In this document: positions 1-7,842 of the stretch, piece by piece
Position numbering within the stretch: the first letter of the stretch is position 1
Layout: every line of letters begins with the position of its first letter
Source: CAYPJE01 sp964410945
Lineage (GTDB): Bacteria > Fidelibacterota > Marinisomatia > Marinisomatales > TCS56
DNA: 64,000 nt
Reading direction: 5' to 3'
Assembly: GCA_964410945.1 (NCBI GenBank)
Contig: CAYPJE010000001.1
Location: forward strand, 124,001-188,000
Position numbers and translations under genes: made by a program
The notes under the pieces: generated by a model
The model's database searches: none
What the model was told of the DNA's origin: nothing
What the model saw: only the letters and a program-made list of their open reading frames with translations

Positions 1-65
1 ATCTGGTGGCCGAACCGTTTATGGATTATCTGGAAGAAAAATACGCGGCTGTTTATTCCTTATAA
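1..65 (+). CDS. C-terminal end of an unidentified protein (5' truncated)
   Basis: An open frame enters from the left edge and reads through twenty codons from base 3, ending LEEKYAAVYSL before a TAA at 63-65. The tail is acidic and helical-looking. Nothing in these few residues identifies a family. A promoter for the next operon starts about 60 bases downstream, so this gene probably belongs to a separate transcription unit. Confidence 0.5.
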   Translation, partial: LVAEPFMDYLEEKYAAVYSL

Positions 66-126
66 AACCACCGAAATTCCATAAAAAGTCTTAATTCATG
101 GCCTGGAAAAGACCATGTATTAATTC

Positions 127-156
127 TTGACATATGTTTTTACATGCAGTTATATT
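127..156 (+). promoter_or_regulatory. Putative sigma-70-type promoter of the motor operon
   Basis: TTGACA at 127-132 is a perfect -35 box. TATATT at 151-156 follows after 18 bases and serves as the -10 box. Transcription would start near 163, giving a leader of about 70 bases before the ATG at 231. The leader contains a short hairpin (CGGTGA at 168-173 pairing with TCACCG at 180-185). Whether the hairpin has a regulatory role cannot be told from sequence. Confidence 0.5.
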
Positions 157-230
157 AGTTCGTCCGTCGGTGAGTATAATCACCGGCGACTTGCGAATCC
201 GAGGTAAATGATCATGTTTCCGGGGAAACT

Positions 231-1343
231 ATGAAGAAAATCCTATTGTATCTAGCTACGTGCATCCTTTTCGGCACAGTATTGTGGGCAAAGGGCGCAA
301 CAATTTCCGGTGTAGTAATCGACTCCGAAGGAGAGGCTGTGGAGAATCTCCCTGTTCTTCTGTTGGACGATAACAACACAGCCGTTGGACGAACTGAAAC
401 CGGCAAGGGCCGACGTAAGGCCGGACGGTTCGAACTGGAGGATGTTTTACCGGGTGCTTACACCATCAATGCCGATGGTGGCGATAAAGGCTTGGTGAAC
501 CTCAAGATCACAGTTGCAGAAGACAATATCAAAGATCTGGAGTTGGTTCTGGAAACGGCACCACCACCACCGGTGGTGGCTACCAACACAGGTGCCGAGC
601 CCAGTGTGGGTCAGGATCAGGATTATATCATCAATGAGCTGAGCTTTGAGATGAAAAAAATGGCAGCCGAGATCAAGCACTTGAGTTCGGAGGTGGAAAA
701 CCTGAAGGCACAGAGCAAAATGTGGGTCAACCCGCTGGCAATTTACTCGAAGGAAATCATTCTGAAAAACGGCAGTACCGTTTTTGGAAAAATCGTGTAC
801 CAGGATGAAAAAACCCTGAAGGTGGAGACGCTGGTCGGGTATCTGGTTATTGACCGCAGCACCATCGTCCGCATAGTTGATAATGTGGTTTCCGAGGAAA
901 CCCAGGAATATGTACCCGAACAGATTCGCGACTCTTATTCTCCCCCCCCGATGCCGAAGCTGGCCCAGCCCGATTATACATCAGCCAGCCCGACTGACCG
1001 CGATGCCAGCAAAAAATATTCGGCCAACTGTGTTCTGGTTGGTAATATCAATGAGACCAAAGATAAACAGGGTAATATTGTTTTTGCCGGGGAAATTAAA
1101 AATATCGGTGGCCGACGCGCGGACTTTGTCAAGGTTGATTTCGTGTTCCGGAAGAACTGGAGCGGTGAGACCAAAACATTGACCACCTTTGTGCGCGGCG
1201 CCTTCCACACCTTTGATTCAGGAATCACAACCGATGCGACCCTGCTGCCGGGAGCAGTCGGGGCCTTTGAGCTGTATGTTCCCCATTCCTTCGGATCTTT
1301 TATCGGTTATTCATATGTGATCGATTGGGAGGAATACGAATAA
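231..1343 (+). CDS. Envelope protein with carboxypeptidase-regulatory-like and SH3-like domains
   Basis: This is the first gene of the motor-like operon. A signal peptide covers roughly residues 1-22 (hydrophobic core after MKK). A carboxypeptidase-regulatory-like beta-sandwich follows at about 23-110, with the typical G-VV--EGE-V/ F-LEDVLPG-Y pattern. Next come a proline stretch, a coiled coil at about 130-162 (heptads in KKMAAEIKHLSSEVENL), a small barrel-like segment at about 172-215 (KNGSTVFGKIVYQDEKTLKV), and a C-terminal Ig-like domain with alternating strands resembling FxLYD domains. It is therefore probably periplasmic or outer-membrane associated. Its stop codon overlaps the next start (TAATG). 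No precise function is recognised. Position at the head of a stator/rotor operon suggests a structural part of that machine, which is inference. Confidence 0.75.
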   Translation: MKKILLYLATCILFGTVLWAKGATISGVVIDSEGEAVENLPVLLLDDNNTAVGRTETGKGRRKAGRFELEDVLPGAYTINADGGDKGLVNLKITVAEDNIKDLELVLETAPPPPVVATNTGAEPSVGQDQDYIINELSFEMKKMAAEIKHLSSEVENLKAQSKMWVNPLAIYSKEIILKNGSTVFGKIVYQDEKTLKVETLVGYLVIDRSTIVRIVDNVVSEETQEYVPEQIRDSYSPPPMPKLAQPDYTSASPTDRDASKKYSANCVLVGNINETKDKQGNIVFAGEIKNIGGRRADFVKVDFVFRKNWSGETKTLTTFVRGAFHTFDSGITTDATLLPGAVGAFELYVPHSFGSFIGYSYVIDWEEYE

Positions 1344-2260
1344 TGTTATCCGCGCCGCCGGCGAAATACAAGGAAACGCTGGTCGGGTTGATACTGATTC
1401 TGTTCTGTTCCTCTTTTTTGATCGGGCAGAGCAGCGGTGAAGCATCCGTGTCTGATATATTTTTCCTGGATCTGGGGATTGTGATTGAACCGGTTACCGG
1501 AAAAGAACAATACTCACGCTTGGTTGAATCACCCTCGGAAGATGTGAAATTCAGGATCAATAAAATCAAAAGCGGCGCTGTTTATATGGCCACTTCCAAA
1601 GAAATGATTGGTACTCTGGACCGGATCAATCTAAGGATTGCATCCCTGGAAAGTTCTTTTCATTCTGAGATGGAGCGCCTCAGTCGGGAAAATCAGGAGT
1701 TGCGATACATGTTGGCGGAGATGTCCCGGCCTCCGGTTATTGAACAACCCCCCGCTCCGGTAGAACCGGAGCCGGCCCTGGTTCAGTCTGATCCGGTGGC
1801 CGCTGACGAGGCGCCGGTCGAACAGACGTCAATTGTTAAAATAGAACCACAGATAGCGGCGGTCGAGCCAGTTAAACCACAATTCAATCAGTCGGAATAT
1901 ATGTCGGCAGTGTTTGCTTACCAGCGCGAAGACTATGAGGCTGCCCTGCAGCATTTCAACAATCTGGTGCTTGATGATGTTAGCATACGGATTAAAGCTA
2001 ATGTTTTGTACTGGCAGGCCGATTCATATAACCGCCTGAACCAGACCACGGCCGCATTGGATTTACTGGAAAAAATTCTTTCTATGGGCGAAACCGATCG
2101 CCGGGACGATGCCCTTATACAACAGGGCCTGTTATACCGCAAGCTGGGCCAGGGTGAAAGAGCCTTGTTTGCATTTCAGACACTGGTGAGCGACCATCCT
2201 GCCAGTGAATATGTTAAATTGGCCCGCATGGAGCTTAAAAAAGCGGAAATGTTACCATGA
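1343..2260 (+). CDS. TPR-repeat periplasmic protein with N-terminal membrane anchor
   Basis: The start is the ATG overlapping the upstream TAA, with a GGAGG ribosome site at 1328-1332; an earlier TTG at 1325 is less likely. Residues about 10-30 form a hydrophobic signal or anchor. A coiled coil follows at about 93-125, then a proline/glutamate-rich linker. The C-terminal third carries tetratricopeptide repeats (EYMSAVFAYQREDYEAAL, then ALDLLEKIL and a third repeat near KLGQGERALFAFQTL). The architecture resembles CpoB/YbgF-type periplasmic TPR proteins, which work beside Tol-Pal, another proton-driven MotA-family motor. The stop overlaps the next gene by four bases (ATGA), so translation is coupled. 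It is probably an adaptor in the same envelope complex. Length is 305 residues. Confidence 0.75.
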   Translation: MLSAPPAKYKETLVGLILILFCSSFLIGQSSGEASVSDIFFLDLGIVIEPVTGKEQYSRLVESPSEDVKFRINKIKSGAVYMATSKEMIGTLDRINLRIASLESSFHSEMERLSRENQELRYMLAEMSRPPVIEQPPAPVEPEPALVQSDPVAADEAPVEQTSIVKIEPQIAAVEPVKPQFNQSEYMSAVFAYQREDYEAALQHFNNLVLDDVSIRIKANVLYWQADSYNRLNQTTAALDLLEKILSMGETDRRDDALIQQGLLYRKLGQGERALFAFQTLVSDHPASEYVKLARMELKKAEMLP

Positions 2261-3636
2261 GAAAAGCCTCACTGATAATCATTTTTCTAAGTCTGACCGG
2301 AATTTCTCTGGCGGGAACCAGAGTGGCTTATACCAGGCCTGGCCCGATGATGAAAATTCCTTATAGTGCCGCCAGTAAATCACCGAACCTGTTTACCGCT
2401 GGTTTTGGAACCGAGATCCACAATTTTACAAATCTCAATATGGCTAAAGGCGTTTATTTCGACGCCGAACTGGGAAAAAGCTTTATTCTGGGTTTCAGCT
2501 CGGTTCAAGGGGCCGACACAACTGATTTGACACGGATCGGAACCGTGCCTTATACTGCACCGGTGGAGTTCGGTTTTCATATGCAGTTTAAACTGTATTC
2601 ATATGAAGATATTTCAATTTCGGCTGGTCTGCAGGATGTTGTTTTCCAGAATTCCGATGATGACAGCGGCCTGCAGCTTAACCCCGATCAATTATCATTC
2701 TTCGGTGTCATCAGCAGCGATAAAGATATCGGCAAGTACCGCATGAGTACTTATATGGGTTTTGGAACCGGTAGCCTGGCAACTATTGACACGGTGGCCA
2801 GCGATACCAGCACCGGGACCCGCACAGGCGTCTTTGCCGGGTTTGTTTTAAATACGCCCTATCTTGGAAAATGGGGCGGATTAGATCTTGTGGGTGAATT
2901 CGATGGAACGGGTATCAATGTGGGACTCCGCATCCCCCTTACCTCGGATTATCGCCTGAACCTAGGATTCACCCACATTGAAAAATTACCGGACTGGGAA
3001 ACCGCCTATTGGGCCGGTCATCCCGGTTTCACCCTGGGATTGGAAATGTCTGTCCCACGTGCCCGGGAAAAGAAACCAGAGGATGTTCCACCCGGTTCGA
3101 TCATGCCGATTATTCCCGAATCTGGCCTGAAATTACCAGGTACCGACCCCTATGAATCGTTATCGGGACAGATGGATTCCACTCTGGCTTATGCCGATGC
3201 TGCCGTGCTGACCCTCCGTGATTCAATGGCAATGGTTCAGAACGAAATGCGCAATTTGATGGTCCGGTTGACAGCCATGGAGCAGAAATCGTTACACCTG
3301 GAAGATTCACTGCGGACTATGAAACTGTCAAGCAATGTAATTGAAAAGAATATGAATGAGGCCATGCGCCACCTCTCCCGTTCGTTACGGTATTTTTACG
3401 CCGGTGATTACCGGGAGGCTTTACAGGAAGTCGAATCAGCCCTTGAGTTGAATCCCAACCTGGCCCTGGCTTATGCCCGGCGTGGATCAATTTACTATAA
3501 ACTGGGTGATGTCCAGCGGGCGACGATCAACTGGAACCTGGCCCTGCGCATGGATCCCGAATACGAAGATGTAAGAAATATCTTAAAAGCATTACACGAA
3601 AACAGACTTAAATCCACCAGTGTAATTGAGGAATAG
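2257..3636 (+). CDS. Outer-membrane barrel-like protein with coiled coil and C-terminal TPR
   Basis: A signal peptide covers residues about 1-20. Residues about 25-270 show alternating glycine/aromatic strands typical of an outer-membrane beta-barrel (for example LGKSFILGFSS, YRMSTYMGFGTGSL, VGLRIPLTSDYRLNLGFTHI). A proline-rich linker follows, then a long coiled coil at about 305-365 and two or three TPRs at about 368-445 (YFYAGDYREALQEVESALEL, LAYARRGSIYYKLGDV). The C-terminal half would lie in the periplasm. This makes it a natural bridge between an outer-membrane component and the inner-membrane MotA/MotB/FliF-like parts encoded just downstream. It overlaps the preceding gene by four bases and ends ten bases before motA. 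No characterised homologue is recognised; the barrel call is from strand pattern only. Confidence 0.7.
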   Translation: MRKASLIIIFLSLTGISLAGTRVAYTRPGPMMKIPYSAASKSPNLFTAGFGTEIHNFTNLNMAKGVYFDAELGKSFILGFSSVQGADTTDLTRIGTVPYTAPVEFGFHMQFKLYSYEDISISAGLQDVVFQNSDDDSGLQLNPDQLSFFGVISSDKDIGKYRMSTYMGFGTGSLATIDTVASDTSTGTRTGVFAGFVLNTPYLGKWGGLDLVGEFDGTGINVGLRIPLTSDYRLNLGFTHIEKLPDWETAYWAGHPGFTLGLEMSVPRAREKKPEDVPPGSIMPIIPESGLKLPGTDPYESLSGQMDSTLAYADAAVLTLRDSMAMVQNEMRNLMVRLTAMEQKSLHLEDSLRTMKLSSNVIEKNMNEAMRHLSRSLRYFYAGDYREALQEVESALELNPNLALAYARRGSIYYKLGDVQRATINWNLALRMDPEYEDVRNILKALHENRLKSTSVIEE

Positions 3637-3645
3637 GACCTTTCT

Positions 3646-4431
3646 ATGGATATTGCAACTATTATAGGACTGTTAATTGGGCTTGGATCCATTGGCGGCG
3701 GAATTTTTGTAGCAGCAACGGCCGCTGGTTCCGGTGTAATGGGATTTATTTCACTGTCCAGTTTTCTGATTGTGTTCGGCGGTATGATTGCTTCTTTATC
3801 AGTGGCTTTCCCGATGCCCGACCTGGCAAAACTGTTTACCGCTATCAGTGTCGTATTTCGTGGCAGTACTATCCGGCTTGCTCCGTTTGTCGATGAAGCC
3901 GTACGCGTTGCCGATATTGCCAGGAAGGGTGCCCGCGAACTGGAAAATGGATTGGGAACCATTAGAAACCCGTTTTTCCGGGATGGGGCCCAGATGGTGG
4001 TAGACGGTTATTCGCTGGATGAAATGACAGAAATATTACAGACTAGAATCGACTATCGAGAAATCCGGGAGAAAAGCCAGGCCGATCTGCTAAAAACCAT
4101 GGGGACCATGGCACCGGCCTGGGGTATGATCGGAACCTTGATCGGTCTCGTGATCATGCTGTCGGGTTTCGGCGGTGAATCAGGTGGTGGAACCGATGCG
4201 CTTGGTTCGGGTATGTCCGCTGCTTTGATAACAACATTCTATGGTGCTGTATTCGCCAACCTGTTTTTCCTGCCGATGGCGGCAAAATTCAATCAACGAA
4301 TCACTCATTCAAGTTCTCTGCAATCGATGCTGATTGAAGCCACGCGCCTGATCCATCAGCGTAAACACCCGTTGATTGTCCGCGAAAAATTAAATTCCTA
4401 CATTCCACCTAAAGAATGGAAAAGAGAATAA
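3646..4431 (+). CDS. motA: MotA-family flagellar-type stator proton-channel subunit
   Basis: MotA subunits assemble around a MotB dimer in the inner membrane and turn ion flow into torque on FliG. The 261-residue length is normal. TM1 starts at once (ATIIGLLIGLGSIGGGIFVA) and TM2 is at about 28-50. The long cytoplasmic loop carries the family hallmark NPFFRDGAQMVVDGYS at about 107-122. TM3 and TM4 are at about 148-165 (MAPAWGMIGTLIGLVIML) and 184-208 (SAALITTFYGAVFANLFFLP). The two conserved prolines matching E. coli Pro173 and Pro222 are present in APAWG and FFLPMA. A basic-then-acidic pattern in the loop (ARKGARELE) matches the Arg90/Glu98 region that contacts FliG. It lies directly before motB in an operon with FliF- and FliG-like genes but no other flagellar gene. 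Confidence 0.92.
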   Translation: MDIATIIGLLIGLGSIGGGIFVAATAAGSGVMGFISLSSFLIVFGGMIASLSVAFPMPDLAKLFTAISVVFRGSTIRLAPFVDEAVRVADIARKGARELENGLGTIRNPFFRDGAQMVVDGYSLDEMTEILQTRIDYREIREKSQADLLKTMGTMAPAWGMIGTLIGLVIMLSGFGGESGGGTDALGSGMSAALITTFYGAVFANLFFLPMAAKFNQRITHSSSLQSMLIEATRLIHQRKHPLIVREKLNSYIPPKEWKRE

Positions 4432-4443
4432 GCCGAGTTTGTT

Positions 4444-5175
4444 ATGGCAGCAACCAGCGCAGAAAAAAAGAAATTTAAAAAACAAGGAGCTGCGGAAGTA
4501 GACGAAGGCCTTCCGGCATGGTTTGCCACCTTTGCCGATATGATGACTTTGCTGCTGGCCTTCTTTGTTCTGCTGGCGGCAATTTCAACGATTGATCCGG
4601 TCAAACTTCAGGAAATGGCCGACTCGATGGGCAAAAAGGTTGGTAAGAAAACCAAAAAAGGCAAGGCCATGAATCTGGCCGATGTTAAAAAAGCCGTTGA
4701 TCGCATGGTGGAGCAGAATCGCGACTTACAGGAAAATGTCGAAATAAGCACCAGCCCGAAGGGAGTAACGATCGGTATTTCATCCGATATCAGTTTTCCT
4801 TCCGGCTCAGCCGACCTGCAGCCCGGCATCATCGATGTGTTGAGAAAGATTGTACCGACAATTAATGATCCTAAAAATAAATTTCCGATTGCAGTGGAAG
4901 GCCATACCGACAGCGATCCACTACCGGCCAGATTCCAGGCTCAGTTTCCAACCAACTGGGAGTTATCGGCTGCCCGAGCGGCGGGAGTAGTGCGAAAGTT
5001 AATAGAGCTCGGTGTGGATCCGACGCGGCTGGAGGCCGTGGGGCTGGCTGAATATCTGCCAAGGGAACGGCCAACAGATCGTGTTCTGACTCCGTCCATG
5101 ATTCCGCAGTTTAATCGTACCGATGCGGCTAAAGCAAAAAACCGGCGGGTGGAAATAACTTTCAAAGCTAAGTGA
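4444..5175 (+). CDS. motB: MotB-family stator subunit with OmpA-like peptidoglycan-binding domain
   Basis: MotB anchors the stator to peptidoglycan and carries the proton-binding aspartate. A Lys-rich cytoplasmic N-terminus leads into a single membrane segment at about residues 22-48 (WFATFADMMTLLLAFFVLL). The Asp of FADMM corresponds to the essential Asp32 of E. coli MotB. After a linker and plug region, residues about 105-243 form an OmpA-like domain: VEGHTDSDPL, then NWELSAARAAGVVRKL and the terminal KNRRVEITF. The length of 243 is slightly short of classical MotB (about 300). The gene sits 12 bases after motA without a strong ribosome site, suggesting coupled expression. Every element for an ion-driven, wall-anchored stator is present, so the pair should be functional. 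Confidence 0.92.
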   Translation: MAATSAEKKKFKKQGAAEVDEGLPAWFATFADMMTLLLAFFVLLAAISTIDPVKLQEMADSMGKKVGKKTKKGKAMNLADVKKAVDRMVEQNRDLQENVEISTSPKGVTIGISSDISFPSGSADLQPGIIDVLRKIVPTINDPKNKFPIAVEGHTDSDPLPARFQAQFPTNWELSAARAAGVVRKLIELGVDPTRLEAVGLAEYLPRERPTDRVLTPSMIPQFNRTDAAKAKNRRVEITFKAK

Positions 5176-5207
5176 GCAGAAAAGAATTTGTCATAAAAGG
5201 AGTTATT

Positions 5208-6764
5208 ATGAGTAAGCGGTTGTCAACAAGTATAATGGTTTTAGCGACCGTTGCCCTGTTATTTAGTTCAGCGGTTGGACAGGAAGCCAGTTATCTGACA
5301 CAGAAGCTGATGGTGGAAAATGATATCCGTCAGAAGATTACCGAGGCCCTGTCAAAGATAATCGATGAACAGAAATATGTCATTGATGTCAGCGTTGACC
5401 TGGAGATTTCAAACGAAATTCAGGAACAGATTACTGTCGCTCCCGGTAATCAGCCTGCCACGATGCAGTTTCAGGAAACGGCTGCCCGGCTGGAAGAAAG
5501 TGCCACCCGGCTTGATCAAGGAGTCACTACCAGCGACTATCTACCAATTCCCGGTTTTGAGTTCGAAGTCAGTGGATCGGAACAGGAACCAGCTGCAGCT
5601 ACCGCTGATGTATACACGGAACCAGTAACATCAGCCGGCACTGGTGATAAAATATTGTCTAAGGTCGTAACCGATAAGAAAGCAGCGGTTGCCCATATCA
5701 GGAAAATGGATATCAGTCTGATTCTACAGGAAGGTGCTGCTCCGGAGCTGATCGAAAACATTCGCCAGATTGTAATGGTTGCTTCACAGTATAAGAAGTC
5801 GCGCGGCGACGCCTTAAGTATTATGACCGCTTCATTTAAAGAACGCCGGGACCAGCGTTCCGCCGAGGCTATTATGTTGAAGGCCATTGCCGACAAAGTG
5901 GACGCCATGGAAAAACAGCAGGAAGTTGTTACCGCGGCAGCTGAAGAAGACTGGCGATCAGAATTGGACCGCTACAAACAGGAGGAATCCCAACGCCGTC
6001 AGCAGGACAGATCGTATTTTGAGACAGAATTAGGTAAGCTGGAAGAATCAGCCCGTGCCAGGGCTTTTGAAGAACAGCGTCAGCAGATATTGCAGGAGGA
6101 TTCGGCTCGACTCCAGCAATTGAACCAGGAAATCCAGGATCTGCGATCACGGTTATCCGATGCAACCACAACCGATACCGAAGCCCAGGCCGCCCAGGCC
6201 CGTGTAGTGGAGGCCGTTGACGAACGCTCAGCCCTGGATAATCAGATAACTGAAAAAATTGCCACTTTGGAAAGCGTCCAGGCCGAACTGGATAAAATTC
6301 AGGGTGGGATGAATAATTTGCCTCTGTATTTAATGGGTCTGTTAACCTTCCTGGCGGTGGTTGCACTGGTGATTGTTCTGGTGATGACCAACCGATCAAA
6401 ACCACGTTATGCTCCGCCACCACCGTGGATGATGCAGCCACCACCGCGCCGGAAAAAAAAACGTAAGCCGGCCCCGGTAGCCGAGAAATCAGCTGAAATA
6501 ACACCAGCTGCACCCTCTGTACAACAGCAGGCCCAGCCCCGCGTTACACCTCCCCCGCCGGTGGAAGAAAACCCGGCCGTGGTGCAAAGTGAGATTAATG
6601 ATATGCGCAAGGCAGTTGTATCGATGAGCGTGGGACAGCCGGAAACTGCTACCCGTATTGTTCAGGAATGGATGCAGGAGGAGGCACCGCCCGAACCGGC
6701 CGCCGAAACCGAGCAGCCCGCCGAAACCTTCGAAGAAGAAGGCGAAGGTAAAAAGAAAAAATAA
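5208..6764 (+). CDS. Reduced FliF-like ring protein (RBM3, coiled coil, TM, FliG-binding tail)
   Basis: The start at 5208 has a good AAAGGAG site at 5196-5202; an earlier in-frame codon at 5172 lacks one. After an N-terminal hydrophobic segment (residues about 1-25), residues about 33-215 resemble only the third ring-building motif of FliF: IDEQKYVIDVSVDLEIS near the start and SRGDALSIMTASF at the end match FliF's VQVSVDLDFS and RGDSVxVxxxPF patterns. A long glutamine-rich coiled coil follows at about 230-370, then a membrane segment at about 375-397. A Pro-rich cytoplasmic tail carries a FliG-binding-like stretch (EINDMRKAVVSMSVGQPETATRIVQEWMQEE region, about 460-490). The RBM1 and RBM2 parts of the MS-ring are absent. 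FliG follows 17 bases downstream. FliF is about 550 residues; this is 518 but differently built. Confidence 0.8.
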   Translation: MSKRLSTSIMVLATVALLFSSAVGQEASYLTQKLMVENDIRQKITEALSKIIDEQKYVIDVSVDLEISNEIQEQITVAPGNQPATMQFQETAARLEESATRLDQGVTTSDYLPIPGFEFEVSGSEQEPAAATADVYTEPVTSAGTGDKILSKVVTDKKAAVAHIRKMDISLILQEGAAPELIENIRQIVMVASQYKKSRGDALSIMTASFKERRDQRSAEAIMLKAIADKVDAMEKQQEVVTAAAEEDWRSELDRYKQEESQRRQQDRSYFETELGKLEESARARAFEEQRQQILQEDSARLQQLNQEIQDLRSRLSDATTTDTEAQAAQARVVEAVDERSALDNQITEKIATLESVQAELDKIQGGMNNLPLYLMGLLTFLAVVALVIVLVMTNRSKPRYAPPPPWMMQPPPRRKKKRKPAPVAEKSAEITPAAPSVQQQAQPRVTPPPPVEENPAVVQSEINDMRKAVVSMSVGQPETATRIVQEWMQEEAPPEPAAETEQPAETFEEEGEGKKKK

Positions 6765-6781
6765 GAATGTAGGATCTGCAT

Positions 6782-7711
6782 ATGATCACAGATTATAATC
6801 GTTTATCAGGCCTGCAGAAGGTCGCCATACTGTTTTCTGTTTTAGGGGAAAGCCTGGCAATGACCCTGATAAAGGGCATTTCCCAAACCGACTTGCGGCG
6901 CGTCAGGTCCACCATCCATGAACTTGGATCGGTGTCATTCGCGGTTAAAAGACGGGTTATTGAGGAATTTTATTTCAACTTCATCAGCGAAAAATTCCAG
7001 GAAACCGGTGATGAACCCCGCAAACCATTTGCCTTTCTTGAGCATCTGACCGATGAACAGGTAGTGGCATTACTGATTGCTTCTCAGCCCCGGGTAATAG
7101 CAATGACCCTGGCACAGGTTACCCAGGAACGTCGAATGCTGGTTATGAACCGGCTTGATCCGGAGACCAAGGGAAGGGTGCTGATTGAACTTGGTAATCT
7201 GGTTGAGGTACCCCTGGAGGGAGTCGTTGAAGTGGCCCAGGAGCTGGAGGAGAAATCGCACTTCCTGCCCCGCACGGTCAATTTTTCCCGTGGTGGTGGT
7301 AAGGATATTGCTAATATTTTAGGCGAAATGGATCCGGAGGATGAACAACGCTATCTGGAGGCAATCACCAACGAAGATCCTGAGTTGGCTAAAGATGTAA
7401 AAAAATATTACCTGACGTTTGATGACATCTTCGAACTGTTTTCAGATAACCTGTTGCGGGATTTGATGAATTCCGTTGAGTTGGATACGATTTCAATGGC
7501 CATGAAAGGCGTGGATGAAGATATCGTAAACCACGTCCTTGAAAATCTGCCACAGAAGAAACAGGCTATGTATGAACCAGTGGAGGGTGCCGTTGTAAAA
7601 CGAGAGATCGATAAAGCCCGCAAGATTATTGTACAGGCCGCCCGCGACCTGGAGAAAGAGGGTGCCTACAAACTTGAGGACCTGGTTGGCGGCGGGGAAA
7701 TGATCGAATAA
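6782..7711 (+). CDS. fliG: FliG-family rotor protein
   Basis: FliG forms the rotor ring that stators push. At 309 residues it is close to the usual 330. The N-terminal domain starts with the family signature LSGLQKVAILFSVLGESLAMTL (GREKAAILLLSLG in relatives). The middle domain follows at about 85-190. The C-terminal torque domain begins at about 213 (FDDIFELFSDNLLRDLM). Manual alignment to E. coli FliG keeps the Lys264 equivalent (AMKG) and a Lys at Arg281. The acidic pair Asp288-Asp289 becomes Pro-Val with glutamates on both sides. A late helix (IDKARKIIVQAARDLEKEG) matches QKAILLVVRRLAETG. It is the last gene of the operon and is followed by a terminator. The FliM-binding EHPQ motif of the middle domain was not found as such. 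Confidence 0.9.
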   Translation: MITDYNRLSGLQKVAILFSVLGESLAMTLIKGISQTDLRRVRSTIHELGSVSFAVKRRVIEEFYFNFISEKFQETGDEPRKPFAFLEHLTDEQVVALLIASQPRVIAMTLAQVTQERRMLVMNRLDPETKGRVLIELGNLVEVPLEGVVEVAQELEEKSHFLPRTVNFSRGGGKDIANILGEMDPEDEQRYLEAITNEDPELAKDVKKYYLTFDDIFELFSDNLLRDLMNSVELDTISMAMKGVDEDIVNHVLENLPQKKQAMYEPVEGAVVKREIDKARKIIVQAARDLEKEGAYKLEDLVGGGEMIE

Positions 7712-7727
7712 CATTACTTCTTTCCAA

Positions 7728-7766
7728 TAAAGGGATCGCGTTTAACAGCACGGTCCCTTTTTTTGT
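7728..7766 (+). terminator. Rho-independent terminator after the motor operon
   Basis: AAAGGGATCG at 7729-7738 pairs with CGGTCCCTTT at 7751-7760, with one G-T type pair and a twelve-base loop. It is followed by a run of T (to 7764). It lies just after the fliG stop and closes the seven-gene operon. Confidence 0.8.
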
Positions 7767-7842
7767 TTACTCAAATCCTTTTCCGGGTGATCTAATTAAA
7801 GTAACTTGTAGGTGAAGTTTCCATTGAAATAAAAGGACAGAA

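Noticed and set aside
3646..5175. Zorya-type anti-phage defence (ZorA/ZorB are MotA/MotB-like)
   Set aside because: ZorA has a long coiled-coil tail and Zorya operons carry ZorC/D or ZorE nucleases or helicases. Here MotA has normal length and the partners are FliF- and FliG-like, with no nuclease or helicase.
3646..7711. Ordinary flagellar motor operon
   Set aside because: No other flagellar gene is present, FliF lacks its usual ring motifs, and the operon is headed by outer-membrane and TPR proteins. A normal flagellum cannot be excluded until the whole genome is seen, but the local evidence is against it.
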